Source of the DNA: Prado023 sp963736425
GTDB taxonomy: Bacteria; Actinomycetota; Actinomycetes; S36-B12; CAIYMF01
Direction: 5' to 3'
Length of the DNA stretch: 64,000 bases
NCBI GenBank assembly: GCA_963736425.1
Contig: CAVTOX010000002.1
Location: 31,533 to 95,532 of the forward strand
The position numbers and the translations under genes are program-made. The notes beneath the pieces were generated by a model. The model ran no database searches. It was not told the origin of the DNA and saw only the letters and a program-made list of their open reading frames with translations. Of the stretch, positions 27,767-36,216 are shown piece by piece; position 1 is the stretch's first letter, and every line of letters starts with the position of its first letter.

Positions 27767-27843
27767 GATGTTCGCTCGAACATCTGTGCTAGTTGTACCA
27801 CCACAGGACGACACGCTCAAGCCAAAATCGAACAAATGTTTGA
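27767..27843. promoter_or_regulatory. LexA operator region between the ChiZ-like gene and lexA
   Basis: The site TCGAACAAATGTTTGA at 27828-27843 differs from the actinobacterial LexA box TCGAAC-N4-GTTCGA by one base. A weaker half-matching site TCGAACATCTGTGCTA is at 27776-27791, embedded in the perfect palindrome GATGTTCG-CT-CGAACATC (27767-27784). Together they would let LexA repress both its own gene and the divergent LysM gene. Confidence 0.8.
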
Positions 27844-27971
27844 ACAATTGCTGCTCCGGCGGTAGCGTTCATTGCAGGCGGCCACCCATCGACTGCCTGA
27901 AGACAAGGCTCGCGCAGGGGTCTGACATCGCCACGTCGGACAGCTCATGAGGTACTGAACTGGAGGGCACC

Positions 27972-28643
27972 ATGGCCACGATCCACCCACTCCCCGACTC
28001 CCCCGAGGACCACGTGGGACTCACGGTGCGCCAGCGCCGGATCCTCGAAGTCATCGTCCGCTCAGTCGAGGGCCGCGGCTATCCGCCCAGCGTGCGGGAG
28101 ATCGGCGAGGCCGTCGGTCTCAACTCCCCGTCGAGTGTCGCCCACCAGCTCAAGGTCCTGGAGGCCAAGGGGGTCCTGCGCCGGGACCCGAACCGCCCGC
28201 GTGCGATGGAGGTCCTTGATCCCTACAGCCATGCGGCCGATCCGACCGACAGTGGCAATGCCGCACCCAGCGCAGTCATGGTGCCCCTGGTCGGTCAGAT
28301 CGCTGCGGGTGGACCGATCCTGGCCGAACAGGTGGTCGAGACGGTGTTCCCCCTGCCCCGCGAGCTGGTGGGAGATGGTGACCTGTTCCTGCTCAAGGTG
28401 AAGGGTGACTCGATGATCGACGCGGCCATCTGCGATGGCGACTTCGTGGTGATCCGAGCCGGCCAAGGCGCGGAGAACGGTGCAATCGTCGCCGCCCTGC
28501 TCGAGGACGAGGCCACGGTCAAGACCCTCAAGCGACGCGATGGGCACTCCTGGCTCATGCCCCACAACCCGGCCTACGAGCCGATCAACGGTGACAACGC
28601 GGTGATCATGGGGACGGTCGTGGCGGTGCTCCGGCGCGTCTGA
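27972..28643 (+). CDS. lexA: SOS repressor LexA
   Basis: 223 residues. Winged-helix N-terminal domain (LTVRQRRILEVIVRSVEGRG, then SVREIGEAVGLNSPSSVAHQ), linker, and S24 self-cleavage domain. The scissile Ala112-Gly113 is in VGQIAAGGPI, the catalytic Ser147 is in KGDSM and Lys184 in TVKTL. RecA filament formed on damaged DNA triggers cleavage. A good ribosome site (ggagg) precedes the ATG. Its own promoter region carries a near-consensus LexA box. Confidence 0.96.
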   Translation: MATIHPLPDSPEDHVGLTVRQRRILEVIVRSVEGRGYPPSVREIGEAVGLNSPSSVAHQLKVLEAKGVLRRDPNRPRAMEVLDPYSHAADPTDSGNAAPSAVMVPLVGQIAAGGPILAEQVVETVFPLPRELVGDGDLFLLKVKGDSMIDAAICDGDFVVIRAGQGAENGAIVAALLEDEATVKTLKRRDGHSWLMPHNPAYEPINGDNAVIMGTVVAVLRRV

Positions 28644-28694
28644 GTACATCAGTCAGCCTGACCGGGGCGCGCCTGCTGGCCTAGTCTTCTGAAC

Positions 28695-30074
28695 GTGAGC
28701 GAGACACCCAAGCTGGAACCTGCTGAGCGTGTGCAGGCCGGTGCGGAGGCCAGACGCGCGCTGCCCCGGCAATCCCTGTCCGAATGGGCGGCCGACACTG
28801 CCCGGCCAGACCCGGTCGACCTCTTGATCGCCCAGGGAAGCGCAAGGATCACCAGCCTCGTCCCGATCCGGCACGGGCGTATGAGCACCTCAACCTTCGC
28901 GTTCTATCGCGGGTCGGCGGTCGTCATGGCTGCGGACCTCGCCAGTCAGCCGCACACTGGATTGACGGTTCAGCTGTGCGGCGATGCACACATCGCCAAC
29001 TTCGGGATGTTCGCCTCGCCCGAGCGCACGTTGCTCTTCGACCTCAACGATTTCGATGAGACCCACCCGGGGCCGTTCGAATGGGACGTGAAGCGTCTGG
29101 CCGCCTCAGCAGTGTTGACAGCCCGGTCCAACGGGTGGCGAACCTCGGCACAACGAGCGATGGCACTGACTGTTGCTCAGGCCTACCGGGAGGCAATGCG
29201 CACATTCGCGGGGAAGAGCACGCTGGACGTCTGGTACTCGCGCCTCGACGTCTCGAACATCGGACAACTGGCCAGCAGCATGCCTCCCGAGTCCACCCTC
29301 GCCCGGGTGGAGCGCTCGATCGAGGGGGCCCGGCGCCGCACCAATCTCCAGGCGATGGGCAAGCTCACCACCGTGGTGGACGGCCAGCGGCAGTTCGTGG
29401 AGGACCCACCACTGCTCACGAGGGTCAGCCCCGAGCACGCGGAACTTCTGGGCCGGGATGCGATGCTCGCCTATCGCCACACGCTGGTCTCGGATCGGGC
29501 GGCGCTGCTCGACCAGTTCCATGTCGTTGACGTGGCCCGCAAGGTGGTGGGTGTGGGCAGCGTGGGGACGCGCTGCTACGTCCTGCTGATGCAGGGGATC
29601 GACGGGGGCGATCCCCTGGTGCTCCAGTTCAAGGAGGCCACATCGTCGGTCCTCGAGCCCTACACGCAACCCAGCGAGTTGGACCATCATGGCGCCAGAG
29701 TCGTTGCGGGCCAGCGGATCATGCAGGCTGCCTCAGACATCTTCATCGGCTGGACCTCGGCCACTGACGCGCACAACGTCGTGCACGACTCCTACGTCCG
29801 ACAACTGCGCGACATGAAGTTCTCCCCCGACCTGTCGGCCCTGGATGAGGCCGGCCTGCAGATGTACCTGCATGCCTGTGGCTGGACCCTCGCGCGGGCG
29901 CACGCCCGCTCCGGCGATCGTCTGGCGATCACCGCCTACCTCGGGCGGAGCGGCAAGTTCGACGAGGCGATCGCCTCATGGTCGATGGGGTACGCCGACC
30001 AGGCGGGGGCCGATCACGAGGCGATGGTGCACGCGATCCGGATGGCGCGGCTGCCCGCCATCACCGGGGTGTGA
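28695..30074 (+). CDS. DUF2252 family protein (kinase-like fold)
   Basis: 459 residues. Family signature: RHGRMSTSTFAFYRGSA near 57, QLCGDAHIANFGMFASPE near 95, LLFDLNDFDETHPGPFEWDV near 112, and a late FKEATSSVLEPY plus VVAGQRIMQAASDIFIGWT. The GDAHxxNFG and DLNDFDE motifs resemble the catalytic and metal-binding loops of aminoglycoside-phosphotransferase-like kinases, but no substrate is known. GTG start, 51 bases after lexA. No LexA box was seen directly in front of it, though read-through from lexA is possible. Confidence 0.78.
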   Translation: MSETPKLEPAERVQAGAEARRALPRQSLSEWAADTARPDPVDLLIAQGSARITSLVPIRHGRMSTSTFAFYRGSAVVMAADLASQPHTGLTVQLCGDAHIANFGMFASPERTLLFDLNDFDETHPGPFEWDVKRLAASAVLTARSNGWRTSAQRAMALTVAQAYREAMRTFAGKSTLDVWYSRLDVSNIGQLASSMPPESTLARVERSIEGARRRTNLQAMGKLTTVVDGQRQFVEDPPLLTRVSPEHAELLGRDAMLAYRHTLVSDRAALLDQFHVVDVARKVVGVGSVGTRCYVLLMQGIDGGDPLVLQFKEATSSVLEPYTQPSELDHHGARVVAGQRIMQAASDIFIGWTSATDAHNVVHDSYVRQLRDMKFSPDLSALDEAGLQMYLHACGWTLARAHARSGDRLAITAYLGRSGKFDEAIASWSMGYADQAGADHEAMVHAIRMARLPAITGV

Positions 30075-30110
30075 CCCCCGCACGGAGAGGTCGGTCGCCT
30101 GTAGTGCACT

Positions 30111-30126
30111 ACACCCCCAGGGGTAT
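30111..30126 (+). promoter_or_regulatory. CsoR/CstR-like operator overlapping the peroxiredoxin promoter
   Basis: acacccccaggggtat is a pseudo-palindrome of C/G tracts flanked by A/T triplets, the shape used by CsoR-family (copper, persulfide) repressors. A plausible -10 element tatgct (30124-30129) overlaps its right arm, with a -35-like tagtgc 16 bases upstream (30102-30107). Repression by blocking the -10 would be expected. Based on pattern only. Confidence 0.4.
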
Positions 30127-30237
30127 GCTGGTGGCCTGCCCCAGCGGGGCTGATGCGAACACAGAAGGTCGCTGAAGGTGCCGTCCACAGCTGACAATCC
30201 CGCCGGACGGGCAGGCACACCGCATCAAGGAGCTGCA

Positions 30238-30963
30238 ATGACCGAGACCACCCTTCCCGTCGCGACCACCATGCCACGCATCGGAGATCCCGCCCCCGCC
30301 TTCACGGCGGTCACCACCCAGGGCCCGATCACCTTCCCCGAGGACTATGCCGGCCGCTGGGTGATCCTGTTCAGCCATCCCGCGGACTTCACCCCGGTGT
30401 GCACGACGGAGTTCATGACGTTCGCGTCCCTGGAGGACAAGTTCACCGAGCTCAACACCGCGCTGGTCGGGCTGTCGGTGGACGGCCTGTACAGCCACAT
30501 CGCGTGGCTGCGCAGGATCAAGGAGACGATCGAGTTCCGGGGGATGTCCGACGTCGAGGTGACGTTCCCGCTCATCGAGGACATCACGATGAACGTGGCC
30601 CGCGCCTACGGGATGATCATGCCCGGTGAGGACTCCACCAAGGCCGTCCGCGCAGTCTTCGTGATCGATCCGAAGGGCGTCATCCGCACGATCATCTACT
30701 ACCCGCTGAGCCTGGGACGGAACTTCGACGAACTGCTCCGCGTGGTGACCGCGCTGCAGACAGCCGATGCGTTCTCGGTGGCCACCCCGGCCGATTGGCG
30801 CCCCGGAGAGCCCGTGATCGTTCCGCCGGCCGGGTCCTGTGGCGTCGCCAAGGACCGGATGGACGGCCACGTCGACGGCGTCACCTGCGTGGACTGGTTC
30901 TTCTGCACCAAGGAGATCTCCGCGCAGGAGATCGACGAGGCGATCCGCCAGCCGAATCGCTGA
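30238..30963 (+). CDS. 1-Cys peroxiredoxin (Prx6 family)
   Basis: 241 residues, thiol peroxidase that reduces hydrogen peroxide or organic hydroperoxides. The peroxidatic Cys55 is in FSHPADFTPVCTTEF. The long C-terminal domain (from about 170) is characteristic of the Prx6 group. Extra cysteines occur late: GSCGVAKDRM and the pair in VTCVDWFFCTKE, which is reminiscent of archaeal-type Prx6 enzymes that use C-terminal cysteines. The ATG at 30238 has aaggag in front; the longer open frame is not needed. A CsoR-like operator lies in its promoter. Confidence 0.88.
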   Translation: MTETTLPVATTMPRIGDPAPAFTAVTTQGPITFPEDYAGRWVILFSHPADFTPVCTTEFMTFASLEDKFTELNTALVGLSVDGLYSHIAWLRRIKETIEFRGMSDVEVTFPLIEDITMNVARAYGMIMPGEDSTKAVRAVFVIDPKGVIRTIIYYPLSLGRNFDELLRVVTALQTADAFSVATPADWRPGEPVIVPPAGSCGVAKDRMDGHVDGVTCVDWFFCTKEISAQEIDEAIRQPNR

Positions 30964-30977
30964 GCCAGATCTGGGCG

Positions 30978-31008
30978 AGCACCCCACCCGCGGGAATCAG
31001 GGGGTGCT
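30978..31008. terminator. Hairpin between convergent peroxiredoxin and dinG genes
   Basis: An 8-bp perfect stem (agcacccc with ggggtgct) and 15-base loop lie between the two stop codons, in position to end both transcripts. Confidence 0.55.
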
Positions 31009-31014
31009 GGCCGC

Positions 31015-33003
31015 TCAGGGCTGCCCCGGGGCGCTCAGTGCCGCGTCGAGGCGTCCCAGTGCGGCGACGACGGCGGGAAGGTCCGTCGTCCACCACAACG
31101 GGGGCAGGCTGCTGCGCAATCGTGCCCCGTACCCGGTGGTCGCCAGCCGTGAGTCGAGGACGGCTACGACACCGCGGTCGTCCGGTGTCCGGATGAGCCG
31201 CCCCGCGCCCTGGGCGAGCATGAGTGCCGCTCGGGGCACCGACACGGCCGCGAAGCCGCTGCCGCCCTGGGAGTCGATGAGCTCCTGCCGTGCTGAGACC
31301 ACGGGATCGTCAGGTCGTGGGAAGGGGATCCGGTCGATGATCACCAGGGTGCACGAGGGCCCCGGCACATCGACTCCCTGCCACAGCGACAAGGTCCCCA
31401 GCAGGGACGCCCGGGGGTCCTCGGCGAACTGGCGCACGAGGCCCGCCACTGCGTCGCCTCGTCGGGCCACGATCACGGGGCGATCAGTGCGACCCGCCAG
31501 CCGTCGGCGCAGCACGTCCTCAGCCCGCTCGACCGAGCGCCACGACGAGAACAGCGCCAGGGTGCGACCGCCGGCAGCGTCGAGCAGGTCAGCGATCTGC
31601 TCGAGTGCCTCCTCGCTGATCCCGTCTCGTCCTGGGCGCGGCAGGTCGGCTGCGCAGTAGAGCATCCCCTGCCGACTGTGGTCGAAGGGCGAGCCGACGT
31701 CGAGTCCGCGCCACCCGGGGGGGCACCCGAGGCTGGCTGCCAGGGGGTCGAAGGAGCCGCCGATGGCCAGTGTGGCGCTGGTCAGTGCCACCGGCCGGCC
31801 GGCGAAGAGGTTGGTCTCAAGGAGGTCATGGACGGAGATCGGGGCGATGTGCAGGCTTGGAGGCGCACCTGAGCGGCCGCCGACCCACGCCACTGAGGTG
31901 CCGCTGAGCAGGAGCGCCTCGGCCGCCACCTCGTGCACGCCCTGGATCGCCGCCCGGGCCGTGGTGCGGTCGGCGGCCGCCTCCGGGGCGTCGGCGCTGT
32001 CCCCACGCATCCCCCCCAGCGCCGCGTGGCCCGCGTCGCGCAGCGCGGTGATCGCAACCACGAGCTCCTCCGGAAGCGTGCGAAGGCGGCCCTCGGGCAG
32101 CTCCGCGAGAACATCGCCGAGGTATCCGGCTGCATCCAGCAGCGGGTCGGTGAGTTCTGGGCCGAGGAACTTGCGTGCGCGACCGGCTGCACGCTCCACG
32201 ACGGGGGCGGACAACTCCCGGGTGAGGGCGGCGGTCATCCGGTCGACGAGTTCGTGGGCCTCATCGACCACGACCGCCCCGTGCTCGGGGAGGACCGGGA
32301 CCTCGCCCTGGACATGGATCGCGAGCAGCGCATGGTTGGTCACGATCAGGTCGGCCTCGCGCGCGCGAGCCTTTGCGGCCTCGGCGAAGCAGTCCGAGCC
32401 GTAGGCGCAGTTGGTGGCGCCCGGGCACTCCCTGGCCGAGACTGACAGCCCCGACCACACGCGTCCGTCCACCGGATCGGTGAGGTCATCACGATCGCCG
32501 GTTGCTGTCGTCGTCGCCCACTTCTGCAGGCGCGCCGCCTGGCGGCCCAGTCTGGTGGTTGGGGTGTCGAAGAGCGCCGATTCCTCAGGGTCCGGCGACC
32601 CGCGGTTCAGGCGGTCGAGGCAGAGGTAGTTGCTGCGGCCCTTGAGCACCGCGAACGTGACATCGCGCCCCAGCGCCGGTGACAGTGCCCGACTGACGAC
32701 GGGCAGGTCCTTGTCCACCAGCTGGCGCTGCAGTGCCAGGGTCGCGGTGGCGACCACGACCGGGGTGTCCGAGCTCATGGCATGGCGGGCAGCGGGCACG
32801 AGGTAGGCCAACGACTTCCCGGTACCCGTGCCGGCCTGGACCAGGACGGTCCCGGAGCCGGTGTCGAGGCACTCCCCGATCTCGACAGCCATCTGCGCCT
32901 GCCCTGAGCGCGGCTCACCACCCAGCTCGCGAACAGCCAGCTCCAGCAGGTCAGCCACTGAGGGGGATTCGATGGGGCTGTCGTCCGCTACGTCCGGGGC
33001 CAT
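31015..33003 (-). CDS. dinG: ATP-dependent DNA helicase, DinG family
   Basis: 662-residue XPD-like superfamily 2 helicase. Walker A AGTGTGKS lies near residue 58, with the DEAH box (VVVDEAHELVD) near 245. Iron-sulfur cluster cysteines lie between them (YLCLDRLNRG, then RECPGATNCAYGSDC). C-terminal motifs include TLSLWQGVDVPGPS and QGAGRLIRTPDD. DinG-type enzymes unwind R-loops and damaged structures. The ATG at 33003 shares its A with the hflX stop; a GTG one codon earlier is possible. Last gene of the leftward recA-to-dinG series. Confidence 0.88.
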   Translation of the reverse strand: MAPDVADDSPIESPSVADLLELAVRELGGEPRSGQAQMAVEIGECLDTGSGTVLVQAGTGTGKSLAYLVPAARHAMSSDTPVVVATATLALQRQLVDKDLPVVSRALSPALGRDVTFAVLKGRSNYLCLDRLNRGSPDPEESALFDTPTTRLGRQAARLQKWATTTATGDRDDLTDPVDGRVWSGLSVSARECPGATNCAYGSDCFAEAAKARAREADLIVTNHALLAIHVQGEVPVLPEHGAVVVDEAHELVDRMTAALTRELSAPVVERAAGRARKFLGPELTDPLLDAAGYLGDVLAELPEGRLRTLPEELVVAITALRDAGHAALGGMRGDSADAPEAAADRTTARAAIQGVHEVAAEALLLSGTSVAWVGGRSGAPPSLHIAPISVHDLLETNLFAGRPVALTSATLAIGGSFDPLAASLGCPPGWRGLDVGSPFDHSRQGMLYCAADLPRPGRDGISEEALEQIADLLDAAGGRTLALFSSWRSVERAEDVLRRRLAGRTDRPVIVARRGDAVAGLVRQFAEDPRASLLGTLSLWQGVDVPGPSCTLVIIDRIPFPRPDDPVVSARQELIDSQGGSGFAAVSVPRAALMLAQGAGRLIRTPDDRGVVAVLDSRLATTGYGARLRSSLPPLWWTTDLPAVVAALGRLDAALSAPGQP

Positions 33004-34403
33004 CACTCCGGGCCGGCCTCGATGGGCACGGCCCCAGCGCTCGCAACTGCCGCACCCTTCAACTCGGCTGCCAGCTGCTCCCCCACGACGGCCCGGATCA
33101 GGGCCCCCTCGGCGCTGTACAACACCTGGACATCGCGTCCCTCCTCATGGACGCGTGCCACGAGGTCGCCTCGCTCGAACGGGACCAGCAGGTCGACCTG
33201 TTCGGTCGGGTTCGGAAGGTCGAGCTCGACGGCCGCCAGCAGCTCGGGCATGCCCGCGCCCGATGCTGCGGACACCACCACCGAGTGCGGCTCGCGGGAG
33301 CGGATGCGCCCGACGACAAGAGGGTCGGCGATATCGGACTTGTTGATCACGATGAGCTCGGGAACCTCGCCGGCACCGATCTCGGCAAGTACCTCCCGAA
33401 CAGCGGCGATCTGACCCTCAGGGAACTCGTCGGAACCGTCCACCACGTGCAGGATCAGGTCGGCGTCGGAGACCTCCTCCAGGGTCGAGCGGAAGGCCTC
33501 GACCAGCTGGTGGGGCAGATGCCGGACGAACCCGACGGTGTCGGCGAGCGTGAAGAGGCGACCCGATGGGGTTGTGGCCTTGCGCACTGTCGGGTCCAGG
33601 GTCGCGAACAGGGCATCGTCGACCAGCACTCCCGCACCGGTCATGGCGTTGAGCAGGCTTGACTTGCCCGAGTTGGTGTACCCGGCCAGGACGACCGAGG
33701 GGACCTTGCCCCGCCGACGCGCGGAACGCATGGTGCGCCGGGCCTTGGCCATCCCCGCGATCTCCCGACGCAGCCTCGAGATGCTCTCCCGGACGCGACG
33801 CCGGTCGGTCTCGATCTTGGTCTCGCCGGGGCCACGGGAGCCGATGCCCTGACCTCCGGCCACGCGCCCACCGGCCTGCCGTGACAGGGACTCGCCCCAA
33901 CCTCGCAGGCGTGGCAGGAGGTACTGCATCTGGGCCAGCGAGACCTGGGCTTTGCCCTCCCGGCTACGGGCGTGCTGGGCGAAGATGTCGAGGATCAGCC
34001 ACGTGCGGTCAACCACCTTGACCTTCACGAGCTCCTCGAGCCGTCCCAGCTGCCCAGGAGTCAGCTCGCCGTCGCAGATGACGGTGTCAGCGCCGACCAC
34101 GTTCACGACCTCGCGCAGCTCGATGACCTTGCCCGAGCCGATGTAGGTGGCGGAGTCGGGCTTGTCCCGCCTCTGGATCAGGCCGTCGCACACCTCGGAT
34201 CCGGCGGTCTCGGCCAGGCGCGCCAACTCGACCAGGGACCGTTCGGCCTCGGCGAGAGTTCCTGAGGTCCACACGCCGACCAGGACGACACGTTCGAGAC
34301 GGACCTGGCGGTACTCGACCTCCGTGACGTCCTGCAGTTCGGTGCTCAGACCCGGGACGCGTCGCAGCGCTTGCCGGTCGAGCAGGTCGGGGGTCTCAGA
34401 CAT
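33003..34403 (-). CDS. hflX: Ribosome-associated GTPase HflX
   Basis: 466 residues. The N-terminal HflX domain has the nucleotide-binding stretch DSATYIGSGKVIELREVV and RTWLILDIFAQHARSREGKAQ, the Gly-rich linker has GGQGIGSRGPGETKIETDRR, and the Ras-like domain has GYTNSGKSSLLNAMT (G1), DTVGF (G3) and NKSD (G4). HflX splits stalled 70S ribosomes under stress. The ATG at 34403 overlaps the dapF end by 8 bases; the long upstream frame belongs to dapF read out of frame. Confidence 0.94.
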   Translation of the reverse strand: MSETPDLLDRQALRRVPGLSTELQDVTEVEYRQVRLERVVLVGVWTSGTLAEAERSLVELARLAETAGSEVCDGLIQRRDKPDSATYIGSGKVIELREVVNVVGADTVICDGELTPGQLGRLEELVKVKVVDRTWLILDIFAQHARSREGKAQVSLAQMQYLLPRLRGWGESLSRQAGGRVAGGQGIGSRGPGETKIETDRRRVRESISRLRREIAGMAKARRTMRSARRRGKVPSVVLAGYTNSGKSSLLNAMTGAGVLVDDALFATLDPTVRKATTPSGRLFTLADTVGFVRHLPHQLVEAFRSTLEEVSDADLILHVVDGSDEFPEGQIAAVREVLAEIGAGEVPELIVINKSDIADPLVVGRIRSREPHSVVVSAASGAGMPELLAAVELDLPNPTEQVDLLVPFERGDLVARVHEEGRDVQVLYSAEGALIRAVVGEQLAAELKGAAVASAGAVPIEAGPE

Positions 34404-35271
34404 GCATCTCCCACCAGTGCGGATCGATCTCACCACGGGCCACCATCTGGGCTGGCCCTTCGAGCTCCACTGAGCCGTCAGGATGCCAGGTGACCCCGAC
34501 CGTCCCACCGGGAACATCGACACGGATCCGGCGACCGCCCTGACCGCGGCCGTTGCGACGCAGGGTGGCCACAGCCGCCGCACAGGCACCGGTGCCGCAG
34601 CTCAGGGTCTCGCCCACACCACGCTCGAACACCCGCATCTGGAGGTGGTCCTCGGCCAGAACGCGGACGAACTCAACGTTCACGCCGTCCGGGTAGGCGT
34701 CGGCGGGCGTGACCGAGGGGGCGGTGCGCAGCGAGCCTGCGGCCTCGACGTCGTCCACCCACGTGACGGCATGCGGGTTGGGCATGAGAACTCCGACAGC
34801 GGACGACCCCGTGCTGCCGGGCCCGGAATCAGCCCATCGCACCGTGATGTCGTCCCGCTCGAGGAACTGCGGCCTGCCCATGTCCACCCGGATGGCGCCG
34901 TCCTGTCCGACCGTGATCCTGCGGGCGCCCCCGCGGGTCGCGATGTGGAAGCTGCCCGTGCTGGCCAGCCCCTCCTCGAGCAGGTGCGCGACGAACACTC
35001 GGGAGCCGTTGCCGCACATCTGGGCCACGCTGCCGTCGGCGTTGCGGTAGTCCATGAACCACGGCGCCACTTCTGCCTGCTCAGCGACCTCGGGGTGGGC
35101 GGCCGTCCTGGCGATCACGAGGACTCCATCGGCGCCGATGCCCCGGCGCCGATCACACAGCGCACGGACGAGGGATGTGGTCACTTCCAGTGCGCCCGTG
35201 GGGTCCGGCAGGATCACGAAGTCGTTGCCGGTTCCATGCCCCTTGATGAAGGGGATCCCGGCACGACTCAT
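34396..35271 (-). CDS. dapF: Diaminopimelate epimerase
   Basis: 291 residues. Converts LL- to meso-diaminopimelate for peptidoglycan and lysine. The two catalytic cysteines are in AQMCGNGSR and LSCGTGACA. The opening GIPFIKGHGTGNDFVILPD and the MPNPHAVTWVDD block are standard. The ATG overlaps the miaA stop (ATGA). With dapA and dapB also in this window, three steps of the same pathway are encoded here in separate transcripts. Confidence 0.95.
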   Translation of the reverse strand: MSRAGIPFIKGHGTGNDFVILPDPTGALEVTTSLVRALCDRRRGIGADGVLVIARTAAHPEVAEQAEVAPWFMDYRNADGSVAQMCGNGSRVFVAHLLEEGLASTGSFHIATRGGARRITVGQDGAIRVDMGRPQFLERDDITVRWADSGPGSTGSSAVGVLMPNPHAVTWVDDVEAAGSLRTAPSVTPADAYPDGVNVEFVRVLAEDHLQMRVFERGVGETLSCGTGACAAAVATLRRNGRGQGGRRIRVDVPGGTVGVTWHPDGSVELEGPAQMVARGEIDPHWWEMHV

Positions 35272-36215
35272 GGGTCCAGCCTACGGGCAGGCTCGGCCAT
35301 GAGGGCCGCGATCGACGAAGCTGTGGACGACACCGGAGCCCTCGCGTCCAGCCATGAGGTGCGCGGATCGCGATGGAACCAGCGCTGCTGGCGGCGGGCA
35401 AAGCGGCGGGTGCCCAGCACGATGTCCTCCTCGGCCTCGGCCCGATCGAGTCTGCCATCGAGGTGGTCAATCACCTGGGGGTAGCCGAGGGCCCGGCGGG
35501 CGGTGCGGCCGTCGCGCAGCCCGTGGGCCAGAAGATGCCGGACCTCCTGAACGAGGCCGTCGTCGAACATCCGACCCACGCGCGTCAAGATCCGGGTGTC
35601 CAGGATGTCGCGTGCAACGTCCAGGCCGATGCTGAGGTGCGGCACCAATGTCGGACCGTCGGCAGGCAACTGCGCGGTGAATGGCTCCCCCGTGATCTCA
35701 CCGACTTCGAGGGCCCGCACGATCCGACGACCGTTCGTGGGCAGGATGTGCGTGGCTGCCTCGGGATCCCTTGCCGCCAGGAGGGCATGGAGCTCCGCCG
35801 GGCCGACCTCATCCAGCGTTGCCTCCCATCGTGCCCGGACTGCCGCATCGCTTCCGGGGAACCGGAGATCGTCGAGCAGGGCGCGCACATAGAGCCCCGA
35901 CCCACCGACGACAACCGCGGGGACTCCCCTGCCCGCGAGCTCCCCGAGGACGGCACGGCCGGCACGCTGGTACTGCGCGACGCTGAGTTCCTCGGTGACG
36001 TCAAGGATGTCCACCAGGTGATGGGCGATCCTCCGCCGATCAGCGGGTGCCACCTTGGCCGTGCCGATGTCCATGCCGCGGTACACCTGGAACGCATCGG
36101 CGTTGACCACCTCACCGCGGAGGAGCGAGGCCACTTCGAGGGCCAGATCGGACTTGCCCACTGCTGTGGGCCCCACGATGGCTACCACAGCCGGCCACAC
36201 AGGGGGCCCGTCCAT
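35268..36215 (-). CDS. miaA: tRNA dimethylallyltransferase MiaA
   Basis: 315 residues. Transfers a dimethylallyl group to A37 of tRNAs reading UNN codons. P-loop GPTAVGKS is close to the N-terminus, followed by EVVNADAFQVYRGMDIGTAK, the DMAPP-binding GGSGLYVRALL and the C-terminal RRFARRQQRWFHRD. The ATG at 36215 is one base past the miaB stop and places the P-loop at the usual distance; longer starts in the frame overlap miaB. Works in series with MiaB. Confidence 0.95.
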   Translation of the reverse strand: MDGPPVWPAVVAIVGPTAVGKSDLALEVASLLRGEVVNADAFQVYRGMDIGTAKVAPADRRRIAHHLVDILDVTEELSVAQYQRAGRAVLGELAGRGVPAVVVGGSGLYVRALLDDLRFPGSDAAVRARWEATLDEVGPAELHALLAARDPEAATHILPTNGRRIVRALEVGEITGEPFTAQLPADGPTLVPHLSIGLDVARDILDTRILTRVGRMFDDGLVQEVRHLLAHGLRDGRTARRALGYPQVIDHLDGRLDRAEAEEDIVLGTRRFARRQQRWFHRDPRTSWLDARAPVSSTASSIAALMAEPARRLDP

Positions 36216-36216
36216 C

